64,000 bases of DNA from Neodiprion pinetum. Its lineage: Eukaryota > Arthropoda > Insecta > Hymenoptera > Diprionidae. Shown piece by piece: positions 13,658-25,235 of this stretch. Both the position numbers and the translations under genes were made by a program. Every line of letters starts with the position of its first letter. The stretch's first letter is position 1. The stretch covers positions 26,736,238 through 26,800,237 of the forward strand of contig NC_060236.1 of NCBI RefSeq assembly GCF_021155775.2, read 5' to 3'. The notes under the pieces are model-generated. The model searched no databases, was not told the DNA's origin, and saw nothing but the letters and a program-made list of their open reading frames with translations.

Positions 13658-13960
13658 ATATGTATAGGCACGTAAGAAACATGATATTATTATATTTCTA
13701 GCGTTTTGAAAGGTTGTGTAACCCGATGCAGAGTCGCTGACATCATCGGAGAATTATTCATCGCAAGATATTAGGTAGATGTACTATATATATATATATA
13801 CGTGTCCGTGTGTGTGTGTGTGCGTGTGTATCTATGTATAGGCATATTGTGTATACACGTGTAAAAACGACGAACTTAGTCAGTGAACGTCATGTTGGAA
13901 AATCAGGAATCTTTTCAGTTCGACCTCAATATTTCGCGTACTATAGGTATCATCTTCTCC

Positions 13961-14004
13961 ATACATACATACATACATACATACATATACACACACACAC
14001 ACAC
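13961..14004. repeat. Compound (ATAC)n-(AC)n microsatellite
   Basis: ATAC tetranucleotides pass directly into AC dinucleotides. Confidence 0.9.
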
Positions 14005-16401
14005 CTATATTGTTTAAGTTTTTTTGTTTTTCTGTGGATAGGTATAAAACGTCTGGCCGAATTTTAAGCTTCCAAATTTCTTTACAACGAGATCGACAGT
14101 TATCGAGATGTGATTTGTAATACTCATTTTACTCGCCCTTTTTTTTTTTTTTTTTTTTTTTCCCCCCAATTCCCTTCGTCAGCGGCGACCTACATTTCAC
14201 TCCCTCGTTACGTTATCGCAATGTACGAGAATGTATACGACACTATCGTAGCTTTGTACCCGATCCGACTTTCATTTCAACACCGGACTTGAACGCCCCG
14301 AGGCTTTTTAGGGGGTATATAATTCGCGTTCATAACACGACACACGTATTAATTAAGGATTTGGCGATAGACGCGTGGGTGAGGGTAGAGGAATGCCAAA
14401 AATGAAATTGAAATACCACCCACCCGATCAATTATACAGCAAACAAATATAGGTATACGGCTTACGTGTGAAAAAAAAAAAAAAAAATAAATAAATAAAT
14501 GAATAAAAAACAACCATCCGGTTCTTTTTCTTTTTTTTTTTTTTTTTCTTTCTCTTCAAATTGAAACAAAGAACGTACGGCAATCGAAAGTATAGAGGAT
14601 ATATTTATGCGGTGAAGGAAAAAACGAGGAGATTTTATGAGGAGCGAGGCGGGGGCGGAAAACGGCAATGCGGAACATCGACGTGGAATTTAAATTACTT
14701 CTGTAGCAGCCATGCGATTCGTACCTAGATGTTATACAGATCGTTTTGCTTCTTTGGCCTCGATCTGAGGCCTCTTTTTTTTTTTTTTCAATCTTTCTCG
14801 TATTCTTACTTTTTTTTTACCCTTCCACTTGGTGTACAATCGTCATATTCACGCAGTGAAATTTACGGAATATTTTTTCAATGTTTATTATCGGTAGATG
14901 GGAACGGAGTAGAGTTCGTATTACCATTGTTATATCATCTTTGCAGTAAAATCAACGATACCGCGAATCATTGAAATCGAATTAACCCAAAGTACAGCTG
15001 TTGGATGAAATTTTTTTTTGGTCTTTTTTTTTTTCTTTTTTTTTTTATTTAAAAACCTACACCGTATCGATTGTTACTAACAGGTAAGCGAAACACGTGG
15101 GCGTTGCAAAATTGCGAACGTAAAAAAAATTCGCTAACGATCCGATAACGATCCGTTTTTTTTTTTTTTATTCTTCGCTGCTTTTTTGAACCATTTTTTT
15201 TTATGTCAGCACGCGCTTTCAAAAAGTCGAACGATAAATATACATCTATGCGATACGTATATGTATATTATATACATCATGGCTGACGAAATTGTGTAAC
15301 GCATCAACTCGATCGATTGATTAAATAAAACTTTCCAATTGATAAATTATGTAACGTATAATTTGGATGTAATATCTGTGTGTAATGTATGAACGTGTAA
15401 TGGAGTATCATAAAATAAATTCATTTGGTATAACGACTTTTTAACTACCATCTTGCATAATAATTTATTATGTGTAACATCGTACATATGTTGAAGGCTA
15501 TTGCGTATAGGTATAATCGATTTTAAATCTGTTTTGTATGTTGTACGTTATAGAATATGGGATATAGTTTTATTCTTACACCTTTCGTGGAATGAATTAT
15601 TGTTAGTTGAGGAGGCTGGTTGGACAAAAATCAATCCACTTTATCAATTTTATTACGAAATAGTCGGACATTGATTATACATAAGATTTTTACACTCGTA
15701 CGGTGTAAAGATCTTTTTTAAAATTACAAGGATAGAAAATATTGTAACAATAAACAAGAGCTGATTGTTAGACACTGACGCTTCGTTTCAAATCGGTTTT
15801 AAAATCTTCGAAATCTGTCAGATTCGTTCGATTTCAATCTTCGACGGTTCATTTTATTAAGAAGATTATTTCCTACAAATCTTCTGAAACCGTGTTTTTA
15901 TTTTTTAATTTTTTTTTTTTTTATTTGTCACGTTGGCAGCGTTCGATATTCGATCTTACAACATCGCACCGATATCGATTATGATCAACGCGTTGTAGGA
16001 TTGACTACAAAATTGAGTACAAAAAGTAGAAAAAAAATAAATAAAATAAAAAAAAAAAATACAAGAAATTCTGTCCAGTCAATTTTTGGAAAAACGTCTT
16101 AAGAGTATAAAATCTGTTATCGTAGAGTTTGTAAGAAATTCGAAGCAATTTGAAACGCAGCATAGATATTCAAGTATTTGGTTATAATTCCAGTATTTAA
16201 AAAACATTTTTCTATTCATCATTATTTTCAATACAGTTTTGCGAAGCTTGCGAATATGACAATAATTCGACGAATACTCAACCTGCAGATATTTCCGTAT
16301 GAAATTGATAAAAAAAATAAAATAAAACAAAATAAATGAAGATATGAATATTTGTGCCAACCGTGACCTGTTTAAGTATCGAAAGAAATGAAGAGGGGAT
16401 A

Positions 16402-16830
16402 CACTGAGAAAAATTTCATTTGTTACGGTAATTAGAAAAATTGAGTAAAACAGGTATCGTTAAAAAAACTGTTTTAATATCGTTGGAATTAGGAAAAACC
16501 AGATACGCGTAAACATTTTGCGCTATCGTCGATCCCTTTTTGGTAATCGCAACGCAAAATCAGTTTCTGAGGTTTACTCTACTTTTTTAGTTAAACAAGG
16601 CTTTAACGTCAATTTATCGTTGCACGAGCGTTAAATTTTCGCAACAGTTGGAAGAAAATATAGCAACAGCGATCGTAACGAGAAAGAATAGTAACGGATA
16701 TCAGACTTTCCGGCAACGGCTAGAAAACTAATTTTCATTTTCTACCTAGCACAATATTTTGTCGATTGTGGTAAAAACTGAAAATAATCGAGGACCGAGC
16801 GGTGACCGCAAATAAAAATGTCTCTCAGTG
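16402..16830. mobile_element. CACTGAG-family MITE, copy A (complete, 429 bp)
   Basis: Begins CACTGAGAAAAATTTC and ends ATGTCTCTCAGTG, giving inverted CACTGAGA ends, and is flanked on both sides by TA. The interior has no frame. Copy B at 28705-29067 is the same element in the opposite orientation, which confirms the boundaries. TA duplication and small size suggest a non-autonomous Tc1/mariner-type element. Confidence 0.85.
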
Positions 16831-18271
16831 TAAAACGCGCATCCGTGCAACCGCGCTAATCTTTTCGTCATTCCATTCCGTAATTCGTTCGATTCTAGCA
16901 GGCGACCTCCTCCTCTCAATCACGTCAGGAACGCGAACCACCGGCGTGCTTTCAACTCGGTCTGTCTTCCACCTTATCGATCCACCGCTGTAAAACGCCG
17001 TCAGGTATACCTACACGTCCAGTGACGACGGAGGCCAACTAACTCGCCTGGACCACTATTGCATTACCTTCGTTACACGGATTATATAATGCCCGCGTTA
17101 CATCGTATCGCACTTTCCATGGAACGTGTATTTACGTATTTATCTACCTGCGCGCGGTATTCAAGCGTTTCACAAGGTCGAAGTCGAGATTTTGTCGTAA
17201 AACCGGAAGTGCGAGTCCAATTAAAGCGAGACAAGAATCATTGTTTTTTGGGAGAAAAAAAAACATTGCTAGATTTTCTCTTGAATTTCCCCGAGTTGTT
17301 TTTTTTTTTTTTTAATTATCGCGTTACAAGTATCGTGATTTTTGCTCAATTCGCTTGGAAATCGACGGAATGATTTTAGGGCTTAGACATCGATTTCTAC
17401 CGGCTTCTATCTTGTAAAGTGATTTTTTTCCTCACTTCAAGTGTACTTGTACCGAGTGATTTCCATTGGATTTCCAACGATTTCCGAGACTGCTAGGCTA
17501 TTTTCAGTGATCTCCGGATTGGATAGAGCTTCGGGAAATCGCAACAAGTCATTGGAAATTGCCTTGAACGTTATGGGAAATCATCGGAAGTCTGAACTGG
17601 CAATCGCTCGGTGAACTGGAATTCGACGCAAGCACGTGATAGACAAAGAAAAAAAAAAAAAAAAGAAAACAGAAAAATCTGTAGAATTTCGATAAATTAA
17701 ATTGTACGCAATTGGTTTCGCCAGTGTTATCATGCGGTTTTCACACGATTCGAAATGATGCACAATAATGATTTCAGTAATCATCTCGATTGATTTCTCG
17801 TTACTACTTCAAATAATACTTCAGTTTTGTCAGATCATCTTATTCACCAGATTGCATTAACCTTTGGACTGTCGGGATTTGATGAGCTTTAATCCTTGCA
17901 AAAAGTCTTAAGATGTTGTGCCTGTATGTTATATACTATACAAAGCTCCGATCACACGTAGACACTGTATATTTAGTCATATCGGCGATCTAAAGGTTAA
18001 GTTAGTAATAATTAGAATTAGGCGAAATATCGAAACAACAAAAATTACAACTTTGCAATTTTGGAAAGTTTTCGAAGATGTTGAATTTTTTAAATACGAT
18101 CATTATATCTTGCTTCATTACGATTTATCGAATTACGGACAAATCTGTATAAGTTCAGTTGCATAATGACTATGTTTTTTTCGAAAATGCATCGTTAAGT
18201 CAACGGTACTGAATTCGAACTGCAATTTTACATTAACGATTTGATTTCCAACAGTTAAATTTGTCACTTAG
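16831..18271. other. Noncoding DNA
   Basis: Contains a weakly periodic stretch of GATTTCC-like words at 17455-17600, similar in style to 2085-2360. No supported gene. Confidence 0.5.
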
Positions 18272-18782
18272 TTAAGAGGATGCTATAGTCAGTTCTTACC
18301 GACGGAGTTACACCGAGTAAACAGTAACAAAAGTCTCTAACAAGGAACCCTCGGTCGGTTGACCCCTCCGATGGTGATTTCTTGATGAGCTTGATGGATT
18401 TGAATAACACCATCGCTGAAAAGTTCCTATTATATATTAATGAAACATATCAGCGTTCGTTTCATTCAAATCCATCAACCTCGTTAAAAAATCACCACGT
18501 TGAGTGCCCGTCTTTGGGGGTCGGTCTAAACCCTCTAAACCGTTTATTAGCAGATTAAAAAAATATACGTGTCTCTTAGTTTTCAATGCCCTACGATATC
18601 GGAGGTGTCGCACCTACCTAGGTTTCTTTGCAATTGTAGAATTGCACCGACCGCAGTATTTTCACACGAGTGATACGCAGGCGGCTCTGACAATAGTAAT
18701 AATAAAGAAAAAACAAGAAAAAAACGAAAAAAAAAAACACAGTCACCTCGGTCGGTAAAGACTTACCATAGCATCCTCTTAA
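18272..18782. mobile_element. TTAA-flanked element with long inverted ends and an inner hairpin
   Basis: Between two TTAA tetramers (18272-18275 and 18779-18782) lie 503 bp with inverted ends: GAGGATGCTATAGTCAGT at the left and, on the minus strand from the right, GAGGATGCTATGGTAAGT, continuing in TTACCGAC. Inside, 18371-18502 forms a second inverted repeat (GATGGATTTGAAT against ATTCAAATCCATC, plus GTGATTT/AAATCAC). TTAA duplications are typical of piggyBac-type elements, but the usual CCC start is missing. No transposase frame. Confidence 0.8.
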
Positions 18783-21052
18783 CAGCGAACGAACGGGTCT
18801 CTCGGATTTCGTCGATGAAAATTCGCTCGGTTCTATAGGCACTAGCGGACAGAGGATCGATCTACTTAATCACGTGTGTGCATATATACGAGTATATACA
18901 TGTATCAGGTATAATGCGGACGTACACGGCTTGCGAGCGTTACCCTTCCTCCTCTAGTCTGAGCCTGCCTCTAGTACCTACTCCACTAAGTGGATTCGTT
19001 CGGTAATTGTCGCTAATTGTTTGACGAGAGGTTCAACCTATCTCCGGCTTGCCGTTGCAGGTTGACAGCACTTTGTGCCAAACGTCAGTCGTCCGTGTAT
19101 GTAATACCTACCCATCTCAGTCCGTATTACATTACACCTATCATAGGCGGTATGTGTAGGACTTGCATTGTTCGACGTATACTTGGCCGCAATTATTGTG
19201 AGATGGATCATTTTTTTCGACCAGACGGTCACGTCGGTAATGCAGAATCAGACCGCAGCACCCGTTACCGGTCGGTCGCGAAACAGGCCGTTTTGTTTTC
19301 ATGAAAAATCAACCGTCGCTTGTTTGTATTTTTAGGTTAGATTCGGCTGTCATGTTTTATGTTATGTTTCCAGGCCGGCCGACGGTGGCGCTGCTGGTTG
19401 ATTTTCTCACGCGTTGCCAACCGAGTAATCGAGTCGTTAAAAAAATAAGTCGTCTTAGAATCATTGCGGCAAAGTGTACGTATCTTCGGATTCGGACTGT
19501 ACGCAGGTTGATCACCCTGAAACCAGGTGCAGGGATTTGGGAGATCCTGCAGATATGTCGGTCAAGTTTTTTTACTTTTTCATCACCTGTAATATGTGAT
19601 ATGGGAAGAGCATTTTTTTCGAGCTAAAATTACTTTTTCCAATTTCAATAGTGTCCGAAGTACAGGCTTTCACAAATGTTCAGCTCTGTTTTCGTCTGTC
19701 CCGACAAACTTCCGCGATCATCTCGGAATCGAAGCGATGAAAAAATCTGAAACTTACAGGATCTTGAATTCAAATTACGGATTTGATGAACGGTTATGTC
19801 CAATTTTTTCAACGTATGCTTCTGTCGATAAATATTCGACATTTAAATTTTGAAAAAGTTTTGCGGCGTTCTCGAAAACGAGATGATGGAAAAAATGTAA
19901 AATTATACGATTCTACATTAAAATGAAGGGCATGAAAAATTGCCATGTCAGTTTCGACTAACGTTGGAATTACTTGCCGTATGCATTAGATAAATTAAAT
20001 ACTACCGAAAATTATAAACGAGTGGCTTGCCGGAAATGCTTCAATAACGATCCTTATATACGTATAGTCACAAATTGAAATTTGTAATTCATTCGATTTT
20101 TCAGACCTCGGTAATTACATACTTCTAAAATTCAGACCGTACAGTTCACGTTTCCGTTCTATTTAAAACATTTTATTACGCCCATCGCGCTGCAATAATA
20201 ACGTTTAAAAATAGTAACATCATAAACGTATATCATTATATTATATGTATGCATACATATATTCTATAAACATTTCAAAAACCCTGGCAATAAATTATAC
20301 GATTATTATGTGAGTAAATTTCAAATCAAAGCAAACATCACACTGCAGTCTTGATACGATTTAATCAACAGTTTCCGAGTACAAGGTGCAGCTGCAATTC
20401 CACGTTTCAATTTTATTCCGGGTTCGCTGTAAGAATATAAATTTTCCTCCCAGGATTTTGTGTTTTCCATCCAGATAATAAGAAAAATCTCACACACTGC
20501 AGGTTGCCTTCCATCTGCCAGCCGACGTCACAATTCTCGAATATTACCGTGTCTGGTGCTCGGTATAACATTGTAAACGGTTCGAGCGTTGAATAAAACG
20601 AGGAAAGTAAAAAAAAGAGAAAAACGAAACTGAAATAATATTTGATGAAAAAAACAAAAAAAAAAAAGAACTTTGAATCGTTTTCAAAGCAGGTCAAATT
20701 TAACCGTGCAGCGATTGCTTGTCGTCCTATTTTAACGGTCGGGGGCTTTTCAGTATGAATTGTATAGATATATATATATATGTATAAATAATATTATCTT
20801 CAACGTGCCAGGAAATTTTAATACCGTTATATATCTATACCTTGTGTACTCGTGTGTGCCGAGATATGCAGGTACGCCAACGAATGACAACACGAGCACA
20901 TCGTCGTCGAGCTGCCAAAGAGACGCATAAGCGACACACGCAAAGAGACGAAGTGATGAGCCAATTTGTTGAACACCGGCAGGCGGGCTTTGGGCCGTAT
21001 CCATGCGGGGACGAATATAACATCAACGCGGCATATATATATATACATATAT
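18783..21052. other. Noncoding DNA with one copy of a dispersed module
   Basis: No exon recognised. The segment 19693-19765 matches the module repeated in the 41.9-44.4 kb foldback. Confidence 0.5.
19693..19765 (+). repeat. Dispersed module, single copy
   Basis: CGTCTGTCCCGACAAACTTC, then GCGATCATCTCG and AAAAAATCTGAAACTTACAGGA, in the same order and spacing as the four modules in the foldback at 41928-44355. Confidence 0.6.
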
Positions 21053-23199
21053 TGTAACGTGGCATTTTTGATGCCCGTTACAAGGGGCACCTTGAACAAT
21101 GGGCGGAACCAAAATTTAGGAATTTCCGAAATTGAGTCGCGAAGTTTTTGCAAAAGAGCGCCAGGACTAGAGTCACGCGTCCGAAACTACGAGAGGGGAC
21201 GACTTAGCGAATAGCGTAAGATATTTCAGGTTTTTTGTTTTTTTTTATTTTTCGAGCTACAACGGCATCAGGCAAGAAGTCGACACCGAATTCGAGGAAA
21301 TTGCGAAGTGGCGGACTAGCGACAATTGCGAAGGAAGGATGTCGAGGCTGCGGAGGGGGAGCCGACGCAGATCCCCGCATCGCGGGAATCCAAGGTGGAC
21401 GCGATTCCCGCTGGCGGCCGGCGCGCCGCAGCCTCTCCCCCTTCACCCCGCCAACAATTGACCGGCGAACTTGCGACGGACCGACTAGCGACGAGGGAGC
21501 ACCACGCTCACCGCCAAGACGTTATGGAGCTGCGCGGAGGACGAGATTGCGATCTAGCTTCAAGTTCTGCGCAGCGATGCTATCGAAGGTGCGCGTCGAG
21601 TTGCGCGATCGACGAAATCGATGACGGATCGATTATTGCGTATTCTTGTGGGTATGACGTCACGTATGGGATGGCGTATCGAGATCCGTGTTGCGGCAGG
21701 TCGTAGGTTTTTGAAACCACTCTAGTTCTGGCGGTCGTGATTAGTAGTCACGTTTTGGGGAGTTTCGCGAAGTAATGGAGTAGCCCGAAAATCGCGAGGG
21801 GAATGGAAAGGGGGTTGCAAGGATGTAGAAGGTAAGCGCTGCTTCTATCCCCGCGATTGAATTTCGAGCATAATTACGAAAAGGCTTGCCGGGTAACGGA
21901 TAGCCGTTTTCGATTTGCGTTGTAGAAAAGTACTCGAAATTCTTTTGCCGATTCTTTTGCTCGATGACCGTAGCCTGAGAGTGTTAGAGTAGAGTAAATT
22001 TTGAGTTCCTGAGAAAGTAGAGTAGAGTCACGGGTTTTAGTTGAGTCTCTCTCGTTTGTGAAATCAAGTATAGCCGAATTTCGCTGTACCGGGTCGAGCC
22101 GCGTTATCGGGTTTTTCAGTGTCACCTCTCGAGTAGGTCGGGAAGTGCCGAATTGGAGTGCTCGGATTGGCGGATAACGTTTTGGAGGATTTTGAGAAGG
22201 TTTGATTTCGGATGCGTTGCGATAGCGTATAGTTCAGGTTACGTTTAGTTGCGCCTGCATTCAGTTCCGTACCCGTTAGTTAAGATAATGTAAATTGAGT
22301 TGTGTTACCTTGAGCTTGTGTTTAGTTGAAGTTGAATTTAGTGGTGCTTGCGCTTAGTTAAGTTGCCGTTTAGTTAAGATAGTGTTGAGTCGAGTTGAGG
22401 TGATGTATAGTCGAAATTGCCGTTGCGTTGAGCAGCGGTTGAGACGAGAAGTTTGAGTATTGAGTTTTGGTTGCGTTTGAAGTATAGTAACGTTTGCGGA
22501 TTCGTTTCGTTGAGATAAGTAGGAAATAAGCTTTAGGCTAAGTTATGTTGTCACGTTTAGATTTAGGGCAGCTCGCGGTAGCGTCGAAGCTCCGAGTCGG
22601 GTGAGATCTCGGGTGAGATTGAGGACGCCGTCTGTTCGGTAGCCCGATGGCGCACCGTCGAATAATTAGTTTTAGTTTCGGTTTCGAGCAATAATCGCCA
22701 CGGAGAAGAAATGGCGAATTTGCAAATTCAGAATTGCGTATGAAGATTTAGTGATCGTTGAGTGACATTTTAGTCAGGGAGCCGCGAGCTCAGTAGAGTA
22801 AGAAATAGAGTAGGTTACGCGTAATTTTCTGTTTATTTTTAGAATCGCGATGAGCGACTTTTGGATTATATTTTTTTTGTTTTTGTATCACCGCTATTGG
22901 GAAATATAAGATTTTATTTCACTTCTTTTGTTAAATAGCGTGTGTATTTCGAGTGTCTCTCTCTCTCTCTCTCCAAAAATTACCCCTCCCCTCTCCGCGG
23001 TACTGAGCTATCGAGCATATGCCCGAGGTATAGCGCATTAATGATTTCGAGGCGTGTTAATCACGCCAGGTGCCCAACAAAACTTCGCGATATGGTTCTT
23101 AGATCCAGGGTACATCGTGGACGCCAAATTATTGTGCACGCGGTAAGTTCTCGGTCATTTTCTCCGAGTGACCGAGGAGCGGGAAAAATCCACGTCACA
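21053..23199. mobile_element. Solo-LTR-like block, 2.15 kb
   Basis: Starts TGTAACGTGGCATTTTTG and ends AAAAATCCACGTCACA, so the ends are TG...CA and inverted over about 16 bp with one mismatch and one gap. ATAT lies directly outside both ends, compatible with a short target duplication, though both flanks are TA repeats. The interior is clearly richer in G+C than its flanks and has no gag or pol. The first 30 bases can fold on themselves. A solo LTR of a Gypsy- or BEL-like element fits best; a non-autonomous DNA element is the alternative. Confidence 0.55.
22230..22460. repeat. Degenerate GTTTAGTTRAGTTG repeat inside the LTR-like block
   Basis: Variants of TTTAGTTAAGTTG recur every 15-30 bases for about 230 bases. 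They are too diverged to define a unit with certainty. Confidence 0.45.
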
Positions 23200-25210
23200 A
23201 TATATATCCCCTACGTAGATTTTTGTACGTAGACGCAGACGTTTTGTGTATAAATATATATATATATATATGTATATTATGTATAAATGTTTGTGAACTT
23301 TAGCGAAGAACAGATGTTTTATAACGCTTTCGAACAACCCGCCCGACGTATTATACCGTACGTAAGAACGCGATATTTTCCTTGGTTCTTACGTGTTAAA
23401 GGGGTGCGCCCTGGTGGTCGATTTTCACGCTGACGTGTACATGTATCTCAAAACTATCCAAGTCCGAGTATCTTAAAGGCAAAATACTCGGTTACATTCG
23501 AATTTTAGGCAGAAATAAACAAATGGTATAGATTCTACCGAATCGGGATGGTAAATTTGTGGAATTCATGTAATTTCATTATTTCTGCGTCAAATGAAAG
23601 TTTATTGAAATCGATTAGGGCAAAATATGGAAGAGAAAAGTGGATTTGTCATATTAATTTTTTTACACGCCTTTTTATTTCTTTATTTCTTTAGACTTTT
23701 TCAAAATCGACGTATCAGGTCTGTGAAATTTAGTATCAACCGTACCTAAAACGATTGAGAGATGAGAATAAAAATTTCAATTTAAATCCAACGATTTCAG
23801 TCGCAGTTCGGTATAAAATTTCTCGTTTAAGTTTAATTTTCGTTTTGCCTTCGCGTGTTTGTAAATGTTTACCAATAATATGCGTCGGCTCGTTGTAGAT
23901 ATACGCTGTAGCTACGTGTACATTGTATAATGGCCCTGCGATATCAAACGTCGAGACTACTCGAGAGTCTGAATTATTATGTGTGCATGCGTTTTTATTT
24001 TTTGAATCGTTTCGCTTGCGTTACACGATTCTCATGCATTTTAAATCAAGTCAAGATTGTTTTTCTACCACATATATATACCCTGCTTAAAGCGTGTAAC
24101 TTTTGGCCCTTAATTAATTTAAAAATGGAAGACCGGGTGGGGTCGAATCGTTGCAACTAAATCATACAGAATTTAATAATCGTGAATATTTTGCTGTACA
24201 TTAAACCACATTATTTTTCCTTGTAAAATAAGGTTAACACGGTTGTGTAGGCGTAACACAGCCGTATGTGATGCGCTGGTAATATCGCACGGCTCTTGCT
24301 TTTCCTTTCTTTTTTCGTCGCCTCCTGTATCGAGAGAGAGGTAAAAAAAGAAAAAAAAAAAACAAAAAAAACTGCAGGTTTACATTCTTTTTATACCCTT
24401 CAAGTTTATTTATTTTTAACTAATTTATACTTGGCTCGTATACAGAAAAGCCTCATCGTCGCCACCGTCTCGCTTAACTGCTGATGAGTGTACAGAACGG
24501 GTGAAAGATTTTTTAAACGTTGCAACGAGAGAGAATCGCACGCGTTGGATTTTTCTTTTTTTTTTTTTCTTTCCGTTCGAGTATCTTACGCTCCGCGCAT
24601 TATTAACGAGCGATTAACGAGTCTTCGTATATCATGCGTATTTTTCTCTGTTAAATAAACAATAAATGTAGCCCTCGCCGATCGTTAAGAGGATAGATTA
24701 GAATCAAGGTCTTTGAACTCCACCTCGCGGTCTCGACCCTCACACCAATTATCAAACTCTCTTGAAATATTTACCCAATCATTTATTTAGTTACCGGTTG
24801 AAGCTCAGACATTGCAAATGTTATCCTCAGCTGGAGGTGGAATAGATAAAAAAATACATAAAACTGTCTTACCGGCTGCAAGTAACGATCTACAATTGTT
24901 CTTTTTTACCGTCCGTCGGTGGGATACCGGCAGATGTCTTTTTTTTTTTTTACCGATAATCGACATCGAAGAAATCTGCACGCATTGCACGACCTATTCA
25001 AAACGTCGGCAGGTCGGGGAACGGATAATATTCCGTCTGTTCCTAAAATAAATTTACGGCCTCAGTCAGTTGCAGAAGTGTGGCGCGGACACAGCGCGTG
25101 GTTTTATTACCGCTGAACGCGACGAGACGATAAATTTTTTTTTTATTTCCTCTTTCAAATTAAAGATAAGTGAAAAATAAAGCGGATAAGGATAATCATT
25201 AACTCATCAA
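23200..25210. other. Upstream intergenic region of the transporter gene
   Basis: Expected to hold the promoter and 5' UTR of the transporter. I see no clear TATA box; nothing else is supported. Confidence 0.45.
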
Positions 25211-25235
25211 ATGGCCGAGAGAATAAAAAAAAAAG
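25211..25235 (+). CDS. First coding micro-exon of the transporter (MAERIKKK plus one base)
   Basis: ATG at 25211 lies in a good context (CAAATGG). The frame reads M-A-E-R-I-K-K-K and ends with a single G at 25235 before a GTAAAT donor. That G joins the first two bases of the exon at 25603 to make GAT (Asp9) and keeps the DVVQEAMGHYG frame. Three independent features agree (start context, donor, phase), but a 25-nt exon that is half adenines could be chance. Confidence 0.7.

Larger units (their letters stand above)
9959..16401. other. Noncoding DNA rich in homopolymers and microsatellites
   Basis: Holds (GA)n at 10925-10950, TA/CA tracts at 12.9-14.0 kb and many T runs. The frames here are short or driven by repeats; no exon with splice sites was recognised. 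Confidence 0.5.

Noticed and set aside
21235..21706. Two overlapping plus-strand frames of 126-129 residues
   Set aside because: They lie in the G+C-rich part of the LTR-like block, where stops are rare; neither resembles gag, pol or any known protein.
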